Origin: Rhynchopus sp. YZ270_cl-10
Taxonomy: Eukaryota; Euglenozoa; Diplonemea; Diplonemida; Diplonemidae
DNA: 64,000 nt
Direction of reading: 5' to 3'
NCBI GenBank assembly: GCA_964035575.1
Contig: OZ037833.1
Span: 2,108,001-2,172,000 of the forward strand
The notes under the pieces were generated by a model. It was given only the letters and a program-made list of their open reading frames with translations. It had not been told where the DNA came from and made no database searches. Position numbers and translations under genes: made by a program. This document shows, piece by piece, positions 18,206 through 30,099 of this stretch. How positions within the stretch are numbered: the stretch's first letter is position 1; the number at the start of each line of letters is the position of its first letter.

Positions 18206-20669
18206 TTTTTTTTTTGTCTCGACATTCCCTTTGGGGTTCTTAAGGAATTGGTATAAATTGTTCAATTGGGTCAACTTTTTTTTTCTTCTTCGTTTTGTCG
18301 TTCTTTTTTTTTACCGCACTTTAAAATATTCGTCTAGAATAGAGGAACCCGAAGTCCAAATTTATCTCTTAATATATTTCTGGACCAATATTTTTTTTTG
18401 AAGTACGGTAATTTTTTTTTTAAAGCATGCTTCAACACGATATTTAGAGAATTGGAAGTAAACCAACACCCCATCCCTGCACACTCATCCCCTGATAGCC
18501 TGAAAAGACCTTAGCTGTCTCGGAGGCTTCACGGAACGGGATTGGTGCCAGAAGTATGAAAGGCCTTCATTTCATGGCGAAATATCTCAAGCAAAGAGGG
18601 GTAGAGGAAAACACCAATGCAATCGCACAGCCCTCACTCTGGTTATTGAGTCACAGAGAGAGAGCTCGGCTTTTTTTTTTTTTGGTTCGTTGTTTTAATT
18701 TGTTTTGAAAATGGTGTTGAGCTGCTCCATTGCCTTTAGCCCGCCGTCAACTTATGGAATCAGTTGATGGTACAAAAAAAAAAAAAAAAAAAGAATCTGA
18801 CCCTGTGCCAGTTAACTTTCGTTCGTCGAGATTTATAAAAACTGAAAAACGGGGGGGGGAAAGTTGAAGTTCAACTTCAGAAGGGAGGGTTTTCTAAATG
18901 AAAAAAAAGTACGTTTAATTTCTTTTTTTGTGTTCTCTTTTTTGTCACTCCAAGACAGTGTGGCTGCTTGCCTGTCTCTAAGCCCGGGAACTTGCCCTGG
19001 TTGAAGCTGGTTGCACGCTTGAAAACACATCGGGTGGTCGCTGGACGGTACCTGAAGCGCAAACACATGCCGCTCCAAAGACAGAAACAAGCTTTTAACA
19101 CACTACAGGCACAACACGCCACCACTCGTTTTTTTGATCATTAAATGCGAACACGATATAATATGAGCTTGGTGGACGGTGGTTTTGTCACTAGAAGGGC
19201 AGGACAGGGGAGGGCGGGGGGTTTTAGAACAAAGACGAGAAAAGCTGGAAAACAGAGAGATAATATACGCCACTCTCTGCATATACCCAGCTTCCTCCTG
19301 CTTTTTTGGTTTTATCGGTGATTGGTGTGGTGTGGTGTGGGTTCAACGTGAACAGACGCTCGTTCACATTCAGCAAAATAAACGCATCACCGCTAACCTG
19401 GGTGGAACAATGAACTTGAGGGTTTTGGGGGGGTTCTTTTGACTCAGTAGGTGGGTTCTTAGTATTTTTTTTAAAAGCTGAGAAGAGGGAGAGTGAGAGT
19501 GAGAGAGAGTGAGAGAGAGAGAGTGAAGACATCCACATCCTTTTTTTTGTCAGCTTTTAAGAAAGACGTAGGTACGTCAGTAGCAGCCACCACCGAAGAT
19601 TATCTCTGGGAAGACCGCACTGCTAAACCATGTATCTCTGAGTCGCCTCGGGTTCTATCCGGTAACAGTGATCACAACCACCATATGAACGTCGAAACGC
19701 TGCGTTTTCGCGCGGGTGAGAAAAAATAAAAATGTAAGCGTAATGAAACGGTTCTGGTTCTCATCCCGATTAGAGGAAAGTTGCTGTGTTTTTTAATTTT
19801 TTTTTGCTTGGATACAGAGAGAGTTCAAAAAAGCCCTAAAAAAAATCAAGGCATGAATGATCTTATCCCTGCTGTCCAACTTGAGTGGTAGAAGACGGTA
19901 TTCATATGCACGGACATACATCCTATCGTAGATCACCATCCGGCATGTCCATAAGAACAATCCACCTTTTTTTCTCCCTTGAACAAACGTTTGGTTTTCA
20001 GTGCCAATTTCTATCGAAAAGAAAAGAAAAAAGAAAGTTGGGGACGAACCCCTCTAGGAACCCTTTTTTTCCTGCAATTCGGTCGTTTTATGGGGGAGGA
20101 AACCCTCCGTTTCAAAATGAAAATGCGAGAATGCTTTCAAAAGAAACGGACGCTAGGAGAAAAAAAAAAATAATCTATTAAGCACCTCCACACAAGATAA
20201 ATATAGAGTTTGTAATTAATGTGGACACGTCGTCAATGACACGTACTGAACGGATGCAGGTACTGGTACCCCTCCGCCACCAACAGCAAAAATTGCAAGA
20301 AAAAAATTAGTGCTGCGGCGTATAAAAAATAACAAGATTGTAATTGAGCAAAAAAGAAGACGGTGTTTTGGGACCCTCACAATGGACCCCCCACACACAA
20401 CACCAGCCTCATTCTTTGGAACATTGAATATTGAGGACAATACAGTAAAGTTGCTATTTAAAAAACCATGATATGTGTGTTTTTAAAGTCTTTTCTTTTT
20501 GGTAAAAAACCACCTGATTTTTACCCCGCGGATAGGCCCGGATAGGTCCGGATAGGCGCGGATAGGTCCGGATAGGGCCGGATATGGCCGGATAGGACCG
20601 TACAGGCCAAACCCCACGTATTTTTCCCATACGTACTGTGTACTGTGTACTGGGTACTGGGTAGCTACG

Positions 20670-21360
20670 TTAGAGATCTGTTTCATTCTCGGCAGCAATC
20701 TTCTTCGCAAACTCCAAGACAAAGGGTTGGAAGAGGAAGTCGGATTGGGCTGTGGAAGTTTCGGGCTGCTGTTCCACCCCGCAGATGATCGTTTGTCATC
20801 CGCATGCCCCCAGAGTCCTTCAGCACTCTTCTCATATTTGATAGGGCTTTCCGTTGTGGAGCACATCAATACTGTGAGACGAACCTCATCTGTGCTGAAC
20901 CATTTGCAATGTTCTTCAACTTCCAGTGCAAAATCTTGCGACGAAATTAGCACACCTTTGAACAACTATTCTTCGTCTTTTTTGTCGAAAAATAGACCGC
21001 ATCACGTTCTGCACACCTCTGGATCTTCTTCGCTACGTTAGTGCGATACGCGCAGAGGGAGGGGTCCACCCCTTTGCTCCCGTGAACTTGTACTGTTTGT
21101 CCGATGTTTTCTTTGGCACAAGAGTGATGAACGAGGTTTGAGTGAGTCCAAACACATCCTTCTCAGGCAAAGAGTAATAAGAGGTTGTGAGACGCTCGGG
21201 ACGCTGCGAATGCAGCATGCAGAACTGAAAGGCAGTGTTAAACCAGAAGATTACAGATGGCGGGTCAGACGCTGTGTCACTTACCCCATGCATCGGTAGA
21301 TGAGAGCCAACACCTTCAGAGCAGTGAACACAACACTGGGCGCAAAATTCATGTGCCAAA
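20670..21360 (-). pseudogene. Exon-like segments inside the TIR element
   Basis: Two gene-strand stretches read like protein. About 21239-21033 includes SQRPERLTTSYYSLPEKDVF and VPKKTSDKQYKFTGAKGW; 20962-20680 includes SQDFALEVEEHCKWFSTDEV and ends near LRRRLLPRMKQ. A GTAAGTG donor and a CTTTCAG acceptor bound a 60-bp gap at about 21219-21278. A second junction (AATAG at about 20966) precedes the other stretch, with stops between the two. I do not recognise the protein. The pattern suggests a captured or decayed gene fragment; a live small gene is less likely. Confidence 0.35.
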
Positions 21361-21389
21361 AGGCAACAAAACCCTACAAGGAGTACCTA

Positions 21390-21716
21390 GTACACAGTAC
21401 ACAGTACACAGTACACAGTACACAGTACACAGTACACAGTACACAGTACACAGTACACAGTACACAGTACACAGTACACAGTACACAGTACACAGTACAC
21501 AGTACACAGTACACAGTACACAGTACACAGTACACAGTACACAGTACACAGTACACAGTACACAGTACACAGTACACAGTACACAGTACACAGTACACAG
21601 TACACAGTACACAGTACACAGTACACAGTACACAGTACACAGTACACAGTACACAGTACACAGTACACAGTACACAGTACACAGTACACAGTACACAGTA
21701 CACAGTACACAGTACA
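21390..21716. repeat. Perfect 7-mer tandem array (TACACAG)n, array 2
   Basis: About 46.7 identical units, same unit and strand phase as array 1 and similar length. It sits against the right inner end of the TIR element at 20510-21844. Confidence 0.97.
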
Positions 21717-21966
21717 AAAATAGTTTTTTTTCTGACTTTTCGACCCGCGGATAGGCGCGGATAGGTCCGGATAGGCCCGGATATGGCAAGGATAGACCGG
21801 ATAGGGCCAAAAGCCGGTTTTTTTTTTGGGGCAAAATCAGGTGGAAAAAAATAAAATACATAAAAAAAAAATAACAAAAACGTGAAGCTGATAAAGAAAA
21901 ACACTAAAATGAACAAAAAAATATATCGATCCCTTTGTAGGACCTATTGTTAAAAAAAAAATATAG

Positions 21967-22092
21967 TAACTCTGATAGGTAAAAGGAAAAAAAAGTTTTT
22001 CGTTGATTGCTCAATTACCCTGTTGGAGGGGGTGATTGGCGACCGTATCGGAAGAACTATTTCTCCTTTAAGCTACGCTTGTAGGTATAAAA
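21967..22092 (-). repeat. About 125-bp dispersed repeat R125, copy 1
   Basis: Contains GTTGATTGCTCAATTACCC, then GGGGGTGATTGGCGACCG, then TCTCCTTTAAGCTACGC and GTAGGTATAAA. The copy at 59021-59163 matches almost base for base over the last 95 bp. A partial relative at 45740-45801 keeps TACTATTTCTCCTTTAA and the TAGG-ATAAA tail. All three share one orientation. Confidence 0.85.
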
Positions 22093-22152
22093 ATAAACGC
22101 GCTATCTGCTCTGTATAAGTAAATGTCACCAATTAAAATATTAGATTCATAT

Positions 22153-22724
22153 GGGTGAATGCGTAAAACCCCCCCTCCCCTAAATTTCACTACGATTTTT
22201 GATTTTTTTTTATTTCTGTTGGGAGGCTATGAGAGGTCGACCCTGCGGGGGTGTTTTGGGGTCTTTTTTATGATGTGCGACGCTTTTTTGGACATGAACG
22301 TGTATTGTGGCCCGTCTTACCACAGGTTTCACACGTTTTATGTGAAACTGAGGAAACTGAAGAAATAAAAGACCGCGTTCTCTTAGCCATGCGGTGAAGG
22401 GCCTCTGTCATCTCTTCTTCTTCTTGAGGGACAGGATCGTGCTCCTCGTCAGAGGAGTCACCGATTATATCGTCCTCGTCACCGATCCTCGTCAGAGAAG
22501 TCACCGATTATATCGTCTTCTGGGGGTAGGGAGTAAAAATAGCCTAAAAACACGCAAAAATACCCCAAAATGGGTCAAAATAAGTATATTTTTGCCCAAA
22601 AGCCCCCAAAACCCGCCGGAAAATGGTTTTGGGGGTGGTTCTGGGCAGTTTTCGGCGCTGATTTCTGGTAAAACCTCAAAAATCGTAGTGAAATTTAGGG
22701 GAGGGGGGGTTTTACGCATCGACC
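22153..22724. mobile_element. Mutator-like TIR remnant with a zinc-knuckle fragment
   Basis: About 50-bp inverted ends: GCGTAAAACCCCCCCTCCCC then TAAATTTCACTACGATTTTT, and their complement at 22674-22724. The interior encodes on the minus strand (22268-22504) an acidic stretch followed by CETCGKTGHNTRSC, a CCHC knuckle as found at the C-terminus of MULE and related transposases. No duplication of the target could be read. Just outside the right end is the palindrome ACTTTCAATTC/GAATTGAAAGT (22731-22755) and a second TIR-like GGGTCAACACATGCACCC. Confidence 0.6.
22268..22504 (-). pseudogene. Transposase C-terminal fragment with CCHC zinc knuckle
   Basis: 78 residues. An acidic segment (DEEHDPVPQEEEE) precedes CETCGKTGHNTRSCPKKRR. 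The C-x2-C-x4-H-x4-C spacing is that of a zinc knuckle. No catalytic domain accompanies it, so it is a remnant inside the TIR unit. Confidence 0.55.
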
Positions 22725-23007
22725 CAATATACTTTCAATTCACAGAATTGAAAGTATGTGAGAGGGTCAACACATGCACCCTTTCTTAAAATAAAAAAAA
22801 GGCAGGGATTCTTACAGACGGCACACTTCATCCATAAAAGAGTGTGGCAGAGAAATGCTAATAGGAACTCTGGTCTGACCCTTGTCCTGTTTTCAAAATA
22901 GTGTTCGGGAGTCCAAAATGGATCTGTCCATGACGAGGAGTCAGAAACATCCAAAAATTTAAAAAAAAGAAGAAAAAACGAAAAGAAATAAAGAAAGAAA
23001 AACAAGC

Positions 23008-23041
23008 AAGACGAACCCAAGCCTCACAATGCTTAGTCACC
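23008..23041 (-). repeat. Stem-loop family A, copy 8
   Basis: AAGACGAACCCAAGCCTC, loop ACAAT, GCTTAGTCACC. The C in AAGACG turns the G-U pair of the consensus into a G-C pair in the gene-strand RNA. Confidence 0.75.
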
Positions 23042-23642
23042 AAAAAAAAGAAGCAACGCGTTTAGTTTTTTCCCCTTTTTTCCAAAAAGGAAAAACAATG
23101 AATTCGTAAAAATACTCAATATCAAAAAAAAAAAAAGAAGTAAAAAAAAATGTATCCCATTCTGCAAGAAAAAACGGCAGAACAAAATCATCCTCGCAAA
23201 AGACACGTAGGGGGGAGAGATACTCGCTCTTGGCGAGAAGTTTATTTTATTTTATTTTTTTTAGTTTTTTTCGCATGTGGTTGTGATTGTGTGATTTTTT
23301 TTTTTTTGTTTTTGTTTTTGTTTTTGCTCACTGAACATACTAATAAAATAGTAAACTGTGGGATTGCTGTGGATGATGGAATGACCATCTTGTGAGTGAA
23401 TGTGAATGTGTGTGAGTGTGGTATCTCTTGCGCAGAACGATACCTAATGCAGTACAAAGCCTACCGATGCGTTTGGTAAGTTGCGTATGTGTGTGTGTGT
23501 GTGGGTGGGTGTGTGGGTGTGTGGTCAGTGTTTTGACCAGAATAACTATTAAAGAAAATGACCCAAAAAATATCCCCAAAGAGACAAGAGGATCACAAAA
23601 AAGAAGAAAAAAAGAAACGAAAAAAAAAAAAGAAAGTTTTGT

Positions 23643-23678
23643 AAGATAGACTCAAGCCTCACCGTGCTCAGCCACCTT
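23643..23678 (-). repeat. Stem-loop family A, copy 9
   Basis: AAGATAGACTCAAGCCTC, then GTGCTCAGCCACCTT. Confidence 0.7.
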
Positions 23679-24104
23679 CAAAAAAAAAAGAACCTGGCCT
23701 GACAAGTGAAACCTTTTTTATATTGCAACCCATACCGTATTCGTAAAGGGGTTAAAAAAGTAGGGAAGGGGATTAAAAGATGAATGGGCCTACCTGCGCA
23801 TCTTAAATTCGAAGCTGAAAATGGGTGCAAAAAAAAAGAGAAAAAAAAAAAAAGGCCACCATCAAACAAAATGGGTGATAAAAGTGGTGCCAAGGTTTTC
23901 AGGTTTTTTGGGAAAGGGAAGAATGGGACAATCAGATCGCAAAACGGTTTTGAATTACGATGCGTCGTCTTATTGGAAAGAAGGAAGTCAGTATTGCATG
24001 ACAATGTCATGGTGTCAAGGGCGATAGAATTTGAAGAGAGTTTTTTTTTTGTGGTGCAAATGTCTCTTTAGACACGTGCACCAACAAAAAAAAGCAAAAA
24101 AGCA

Positions 24105-24136
<32 letters not shown>

Positions 24137-24157
24137 AAGAAGAAGAAAAAAAACGGT

Positions 24158-24227
24158 AAGATGGACATAAACCTCAGTGCTTAGTCTGATTAGATTACTT
24201 AATGTTCCCTCAGTGCTTAGTCACCTT
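24158..24227 (-). repeat. Stem-loop family A, copy 10, with duplicated right arm
   Basis: AAGATGGACATAAACCTCAG is followed by GTGCTTAGTC and then, 35 bp later, by a second CCTCAGTGCTTAGTCACCTT. The right half was duplicated locally; only the second right arm is full length. Confidence 0.65.
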
Positions 24228-24268
24228 TTCTAAAAGAGAAAAAAAAAACCTAAATGAAAAGAAAAAAG

Positions 24269-24303
<35 letters not shown>

Positions 24304-24974
24304 AGCGAAGGTACATCCCGCCTCTGACGACGCAGGGCACCGGAGAAAGAGTGGAAAAATAAAAAAAAATAAAAAAAAAGCAATAAAATAAAACTTAATG
24401 AAGATGCAAACGAACCCCCACAACAACAAAAAAGGAGGGGACGCAAACATCTGATCTAAACGGGATGATATATGAGATAAAAACTGAAACCCATTTTTTC
24501 ACGATTTTTTTTTTTTTCCTCTTCGGGATCAAGAACGAGGTAACACTTTGCTCAAAGCTTTGTTTTTTTTTAAACAGGAATCTGCTGTACACTTGGGTAC
24601 AACAAAATTCAAGAAAAAAAAATACACCTTCCCTTGGCCAGATGTTCTTCCACCTACAAGGTAAAAAGGAGCGTTCCATGCCAAAAGGAAACACTGCAAA
24701 CTTTCTAAAAAAAAGAGAGAAAGAAATGAGATTCAAGACATGCAGAAAAAGCAGCGCAGGGAGAAGGGCAGCGATTGAACCACGGAAAACGCAGGTGGAT
24801 TTACAGTGAGGGTTAAAAACATTTTTCTTTTTCGGACGGGGGTTTTTTTTGTTTAAAAATGCTGGCTGGACAAAGTGTGCGCGTTACACACACCCTCACA
24901 CCTCCACATGAGGTGATATTTATAAAACAAATCGTCCTCGCCACCCCCCACTACCCGTTATGTTTAATTCTATT

Positions 24975-25549
24975 CAGGGGACTTTAATATGCCGGTGTGC
25001 CGGTGTGGGATTGTTGGGGGGAAAAAAAGAATAAAAAGGCGGATTTCTGATTTTTTTCTCTCTGAATTTTATCTCCTCATACAAGGTTTTACCGCTCCAA
25101 CCACATCTGCAGCGGTTTCGTATGTGTCCTCAGAAAGACCAATCGGTCCGTTAAATCAAAAGAAATAGGAGAGTCGACGAAAAAGGCGCCATGACTTCCA
25201 CATAAATTTCTTCGCCCTTGCAACTTCGCAGTAGAACTATTACTTTTCACCGTGGCAGACAAGATACTGCGTGTAGTAGATGCCGCTGGTTCGCGGAAGG
25301 GATATTTTTCTGCGTTCGGAGTGGTACCACCCCCTGTGCGGAGGAGGAAGACGGAAGTCCGCGGCGAGTTCGTCAAATGCCCCCTTTTTTTGGTTGGCTA
25401 TAAAAACGATTTTACGTCACAATTTGTAAAATGTTGTGTACCGTGGCTTCGCCAGATTGGTGCCATATGTTGACGAGGACGAAGGGGGGAAATTTTTGCC
25501 TCACACTGGCTTTTTTCCCTTCAAAACCCCAAACTATTAAAGTCCCCTG
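24975..25549. mobile_element. hAT-type element, family 3, copy 1
   Basis: 575 bp with ends CAGGGGACTTTAATA / TATTAAAGTCCCCTG and TTCTATT on both sides (7 of 8 bp of the target duplication). Contains CGTGGCTTCGCCA (25442-25454) shared with families 3 and 4. The copy at 30100-30636 is inverted and more diverged than the family 1 and 2 pairs. No intact transposase. Confidence 0.8.
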
Positions 25550-26200
25550 TTCTATTTCACGGGGGGAAAAATAGCGACTAAAAAAAGAGAGAAAATGAAC
25601 TGTGAAAGTGAAAAAACAATTTATTTTGGAGGATTCACTGCCGTGCTTTGGTTGTGGGAAGCACGCGTCCCTTTGTGATGTGACCACTCTCAATGAAATG
25701 TTACAAACGCATCGCAAGTGAGATGCCTTAAACAAAAAGAAATAAATGTTATATAATGTAAACCAAGCAAGGCTCTCTGTGCTTAGTCAACTTAATCAGA
25801 ATAGAAAGTTTTTCGTTAGATGAATCGAAGTATAGTCAACTAAGAATAAAGTGATAAACTTAAAAATAGAAAACGACTTCAGGATATGACAGTTAAATGA
25901 AATAAAGATAACACTTTTTCGTTTATCGCTACGATAAATTGTAAATCATAAAGAGAAAATATTTAAAAAATACATCGGGTTATTCGCACAGGCGTGAATC
26001 ACTACCACAACAAAAAGGGGGGGGGAAACGAGAATAAATCTGGGATTTTTTAGCCCAAAAAGGCGAGAATAAGGATCTACCCTGGAAGGGTGTACCTTGA
26101 ACCCCAACAAAAAAGGGGTGACATGTTTTTCTTTTTTTGCCACCATAACAAGGCAAGATGTTGGAGGAGAAACTTGAGACGTGAGACTTTAAAAGAGCGG

Positions 26201-26234
<34 letters not shown>

Positions 26235-26297
26235 GATAAATTGTTGGAGTAGTGTAGTTGCCTCGGTTGTGTTGCCACAGTTTGTACAATCTCCACT
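26235..26297 (-). repeat. Stem-loop family C, copy 2
   Basis: Consensus copy; one extra T in CAGTTTGTACAATC. Confidence 0.75.
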
Positions 26298-29200
26298 TTC
26301 CACTTTGTAGTGCTGTAGACAGGAGACCTGTCATTTATTTTAAAGTTACAGTAAGTAGCAAAACTCCCGCCGTAACAAAAGGGCAGATCAGAAGTAGCTG
26401 GCGGTTCTTTCCTCTAGGCGCGACTTTTTTGCTACTTGTACAATTTTTCTTTTTTTGAAAAAGAAAATTGAAATATTACTGAACTATTCATCATCTCTGC
26501 GACATTCACGCAGCTAGCGTCAACCTCGCTTTTTTCGTGTACACTGCTTTACTAATTATTACAACAAAAAAAAAAAAATACCCGATCTTTGAGTGCACAA
26601 AGCCCGGTATCATGTTTTTTTTTTTATCTGAATGCAACCCCATCCCGCACCTTCCCATCGGAAGACCTTTTACATTTTTTTTTCTTTGTCAGACATTCCC
26701 AAGATAAGTGTCCGTCGGTAGAAACGGACGTGGGTGGCCTTAGTATTGCTTCTTGTTTCGTTAAATTTACGGGGGAGTTTTTTTTTTTTTTCCTTTTTCT
26801 AGATTTTATCTTCGTTCTATGAGCGGGGGGGGAAATGCGAGGGGGGGGGTTGGGTTATTTCTAAAGGATTCAAGAAAATATAGAAAAAAAAGTTTGTAAA
26901 GATGAACAGCCTCATTGTGCATTGTCACTACTAGGTCCTTAAAATGTTGTTTTTTAACTCTATCAGTCCGAAAGCACAAAAAAAAAAAATTGCTCTCGCC
27001 AATAAAGTGGGAACATTTGCTACCCTTTTTTTATCCGTTTTATCCGTCTTTTATCCGTTATCGTTTTGGATCAGAAAAAACCTTGGCTCGGAATCAATGT
27101 AGTTTTGCAGAACTCAAAAAAAAAGTCACTCAAAAAAAAAATGTGTTCTTTTGTTTGGTATCGCTCCGAGGAGTCTGAATAAAGAAAAGTTTTCTGAGAT
27201 GAACCTAAACCTCACTTGTGTTTAACCACCTAAATACGTGAGAATTCTTGTGAGCTGCCTGTTCGTTACGTATGCATCCCCTTTTTTTTCGCTGGCATCG
27301 ACAATCCATTAACAAAAGAGATGGATTTTGTACATCAATGTCACCTAAAAAAAGGGGGGGGCGAGGGTACGTACAGACGATTTCAGTTCTTCTTTTTGCT
27401 TTTATTTATTCCCTTTTGCATTTTGGTCTGTTTTTGTTGTGTCGCCGCCGAGTAATCCCACCAGGGAGAATTCGGGTCTGTACACAATATTTTTTTTTCT
27501 TTTTAAACCCACACCCCAAGCGCCTTTACCGGTTGGTGAGCCCCAAACCAAAAACTCAAAAGTGGTTTGAAAATATGGGGTGTACAGGGTTAAAAAAAGC
27601 CACAACTGTAGAACTACTGGCTATCATTCCGGCTGTGAAACTATAGCGTTGTGGTTCGCATCTGAAACAAAAGAGAAAAAGGGTTGTGAACCCATATCTC
27701 TCTGGGGAATAAAAAAGAAAAAAAACGGAGAATATTCGAAAGACGAACGCACAATGAAACAGCGCGTACACATACACATCTTCGCTTCACAAAGCGTTTA
27801 TAGGGAGAAAAAAAAAAGTTGGGAGAGAAATTGGAACAAAAAAAGAGTAGGGCAGGGATGTGGGATAAGGGGATGTTGTTTAGTGATGAGTAAATTACAA
27901 ATAAAAAAAAATGCACTTCGAATCTAAAACAGGGTGAAAGGGAGGGGATTGTCCCTTGGAGAAGTTTCGCTTCTTTTTTTTTAGGTCAATTGACGAGTCT
28001 TTTTTTCCCTGCGACAGTCTGCAGAAAAAAAAAGGGGATGCAAGAAAGGGGAGAGAGTGAGAGAGAGAGAGAGAGAGAGGGGTGACATTCTGAGTGGGTA
28101 TATCAATGAGGCAAATTCCAATTACCCAGTCGGAACGCGTATTCAACAGCGAAACGGGTACCAATAATTAACGGAGCGCGCTGTGAAAAGAATGCATAAA
28201 AGAAAAATTGCACCCTTTAAAAAGATAAATAAATCGTGAGAGTACCGAAACGCGTTAGAAAAAAATCGAAAAAAAATCGAGAAAAAAAAAAAAAGAAGAT
28301 CAGGCCATCGACCTGGAATTGTGAGTTGAGGAAAAAAAAATATCGCCATTTTTTTTCCCCGTTTTGAATTCGCTTGCCCTTTTTTTGAATTTGGGTCTTT
28401 AAGCACTTCATGTAAGGGAGGAAAAAAGTGAACAAGGTGTGCTAATGTACCATCTTCACTAACAAACATGAGGTGTCCTTTCCAGTGTTTCGCGCTAACT
28501 TCTGGGGAAAACCCCCCGGGGCAAAAAAAAATGCACTGGAGGAGCTAACTGGCATCCTCCACCCGTTGTCGGACATTTTTTACCCCATTTTTTTTTTTTC
28601 TTCTTTTGTTCTCTTTCTAACTCAGAGTGTGGATATTATTCTTTCCCTGCAAAAACACAACGGTTATGCAACGAGCTGACTCTAGATAACTTTACTCAGG
28701 AAAGGCTAACAAAATGAATGAATGTCCCATGCACACACACGGCACACACATCTTTTAAAACGCGGCACTCCTCAAAAAAAAAAAAAAAGCACTTCGACAA
28801 AAATCTGAGTTTACATTAGTTTACTATTCGCCAAGGTAAGAGGGGTGATAGGGGAGACGATAATCTGACCAAAAAAAGATAGTCATCATTGGTTCTCTAT
28901 TCGGGGTTATTACTTTTTTTTTTTTTTTTTTGCTGTGGGAACTCAAGGGCAGGTTGCGAGTCTTATCCTTAAGCTTGGGAGGGGGAAGAGGGAGGGTGTA
29001 GATTTTTGTATCCTATGAAGTAGAGCTGTTTTTAGGCCAACAACGCTACACACACCCGGGGAAAAGGGGGATTGAAAGGGGTTTTATGAAGCTTTTTTGT
29101 TAGGGGGTTCCGTAACTTGATTGAAGGTTCTGACCGGTCACTTAACCAGCGTGTTGTCAAAAATTCGGCATTTTTGTGTACAAATAGTACCCGGTCAAAA

Positions 29201-30099
29201 TAGGGTACATAAATTTGACGAAAAGGGGGATTGAAAGGGGTTTTTTTTGGTATTCACTCTCGTCACTTTAGCGCTGCCGAAGTGTGGTCGCTCTTTTTTT
29301 TGTTCTATCCAGAGTAAACCCGTTTTTTTGTTATTATTTTTGCGTGGTACTCTAGTATTGTATGACCCAAAAATCAAAACCAGCAAAATGAATGTGCTCT
29401 GTTTTGCACAAAGGAGGGGGGGAGGAAAAAGAGAGAAAAAAAAGAAATGAAACGATACAGGAACACACAGCTGCCAAAAGCAGCTGAAGCCTCGCCGGAT
29501 CTAAGAACGTCAGGTTATTTTTAAAGGGGGTGGAGATTGCACAGGTTGGAACTGCACTGTTCAAAAAAAAAAACAAAAAATGGGGCATAAACGAAAGAGA
29601 TGAACGGGTCTCAACAAGACACCCCCATCTTCTGACAAACTAGGGAGCAAAGAAAACACTCCCCATTTATTTCTTCAATTTCTTTTGAAGAACGCTATAA
29701 AAAAAAAAAATAAAACTATATCAGTGCTAACCACTCACAGTTGTGTGTGTTCCGTCCCGCAGGATTATAACCCTATTTTTGACACAACTACACAACGTGA
29801 GCTTTCCTCAACAAAAAAACAGGGGAGGGGAATTGAAAGAGGTGGGTAGAGTTTATTTTTTTTTATACGAAAATTCTGTTACTTTTTGTGTTGTGCTCTT
29901 TCTGGGGGAGGGGGACATTGTTTCGTTACAATTATGTTTTAGATGCTTAGATGCTGCAAAATACCCCGAACCGTTTCTTAGCTTTGCGTGTGATAATGTG
30001 GACAACAAAATTGTCCACATTATCATACAAAAAATGTCGGTAGTGCTGTGTTGCACACATTTCCCATACATTTTTTTTTTTTGAAATTTTGAAAACTAT
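26298..30099. other. Gene-free, stem-loops and simple repeats
   Basis: Family A at 26899 and 27196, family F at 27290 and 27436, GA run at 28051-28079. A short direct repeat of AAAAGGGGGATTGAAAGGGG occurs at about 29062 and 29220. 28100-29000 shows nothing. Confidence 0.5.

Larger units (their letters stand above)
15356..20509. other. Gene-free stretch, stem-loops only
   Basis: Contains stem-loops of families A (16003, 16428, 17252, 17394), B (15908), F (16799, 16901, 17836, 17994) and C (18142), set in A/T runs. 18210-20509 shows no repeat copy that I could place and no supported gene. A frame pair at about 18833-19125 looks faintly coding but is not supported. Confidence 0.55.
20510..21844. 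mobile_element. TIR element with captured exon-like sequence and satellite ends
   Basis: The inverted ends CCACCTGATTTTTACCCC and GGGGCAAAATCAGGTGG span 1335 bp. Inside each end is a block of about 10-bp units with the core GGATAGG (20527-20600 and 21746-21806), both in the same direction. Next come short TACTGTG repeats on the left (20634-20662) and the long TACACAG array on the right (21390-21716). The middle (about 20670-21360) has balanced codon-like composition. Flanks are A-runs, so a target duplication cannot be judged. The family is unassigned. Confidence 0.6.
22725..24974. other. Gene-free, stem-loops and simple repeats
   Basis: Family A stem-loops at 23008, 23643 and 24158; family B at 23777; a GT-rich run at 23480-23525 and a GA run at 24266-24299. 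Nothing else supportable. Confidence 0.55.

Noticed and set aside
18833-19125. Two overlapping minus-strand frames with moderately protein-like composition
   Set aside because: Neither frame has a domain or a clear acceptor, and both run into homopolymer tracts. It may be a decayed exon, but I cannot support a gene.
24700-24830. Possible tRNA on the minus strand (GGTTCAATC box)
   Set aside because: No T-arm stem, A box or acceptor pairing can be built; the same was true of the GGTTC stretches near 19650, 27650 and 33490.
27596-27660. Hairpin AGCCACAAC/GTTGTGG next to a CTTTTGTTTCAG acceptor and ATG
   Set aside because: The frame after the ATG ends after six codons, so no gene is supported; the hairpin is real but isolated.
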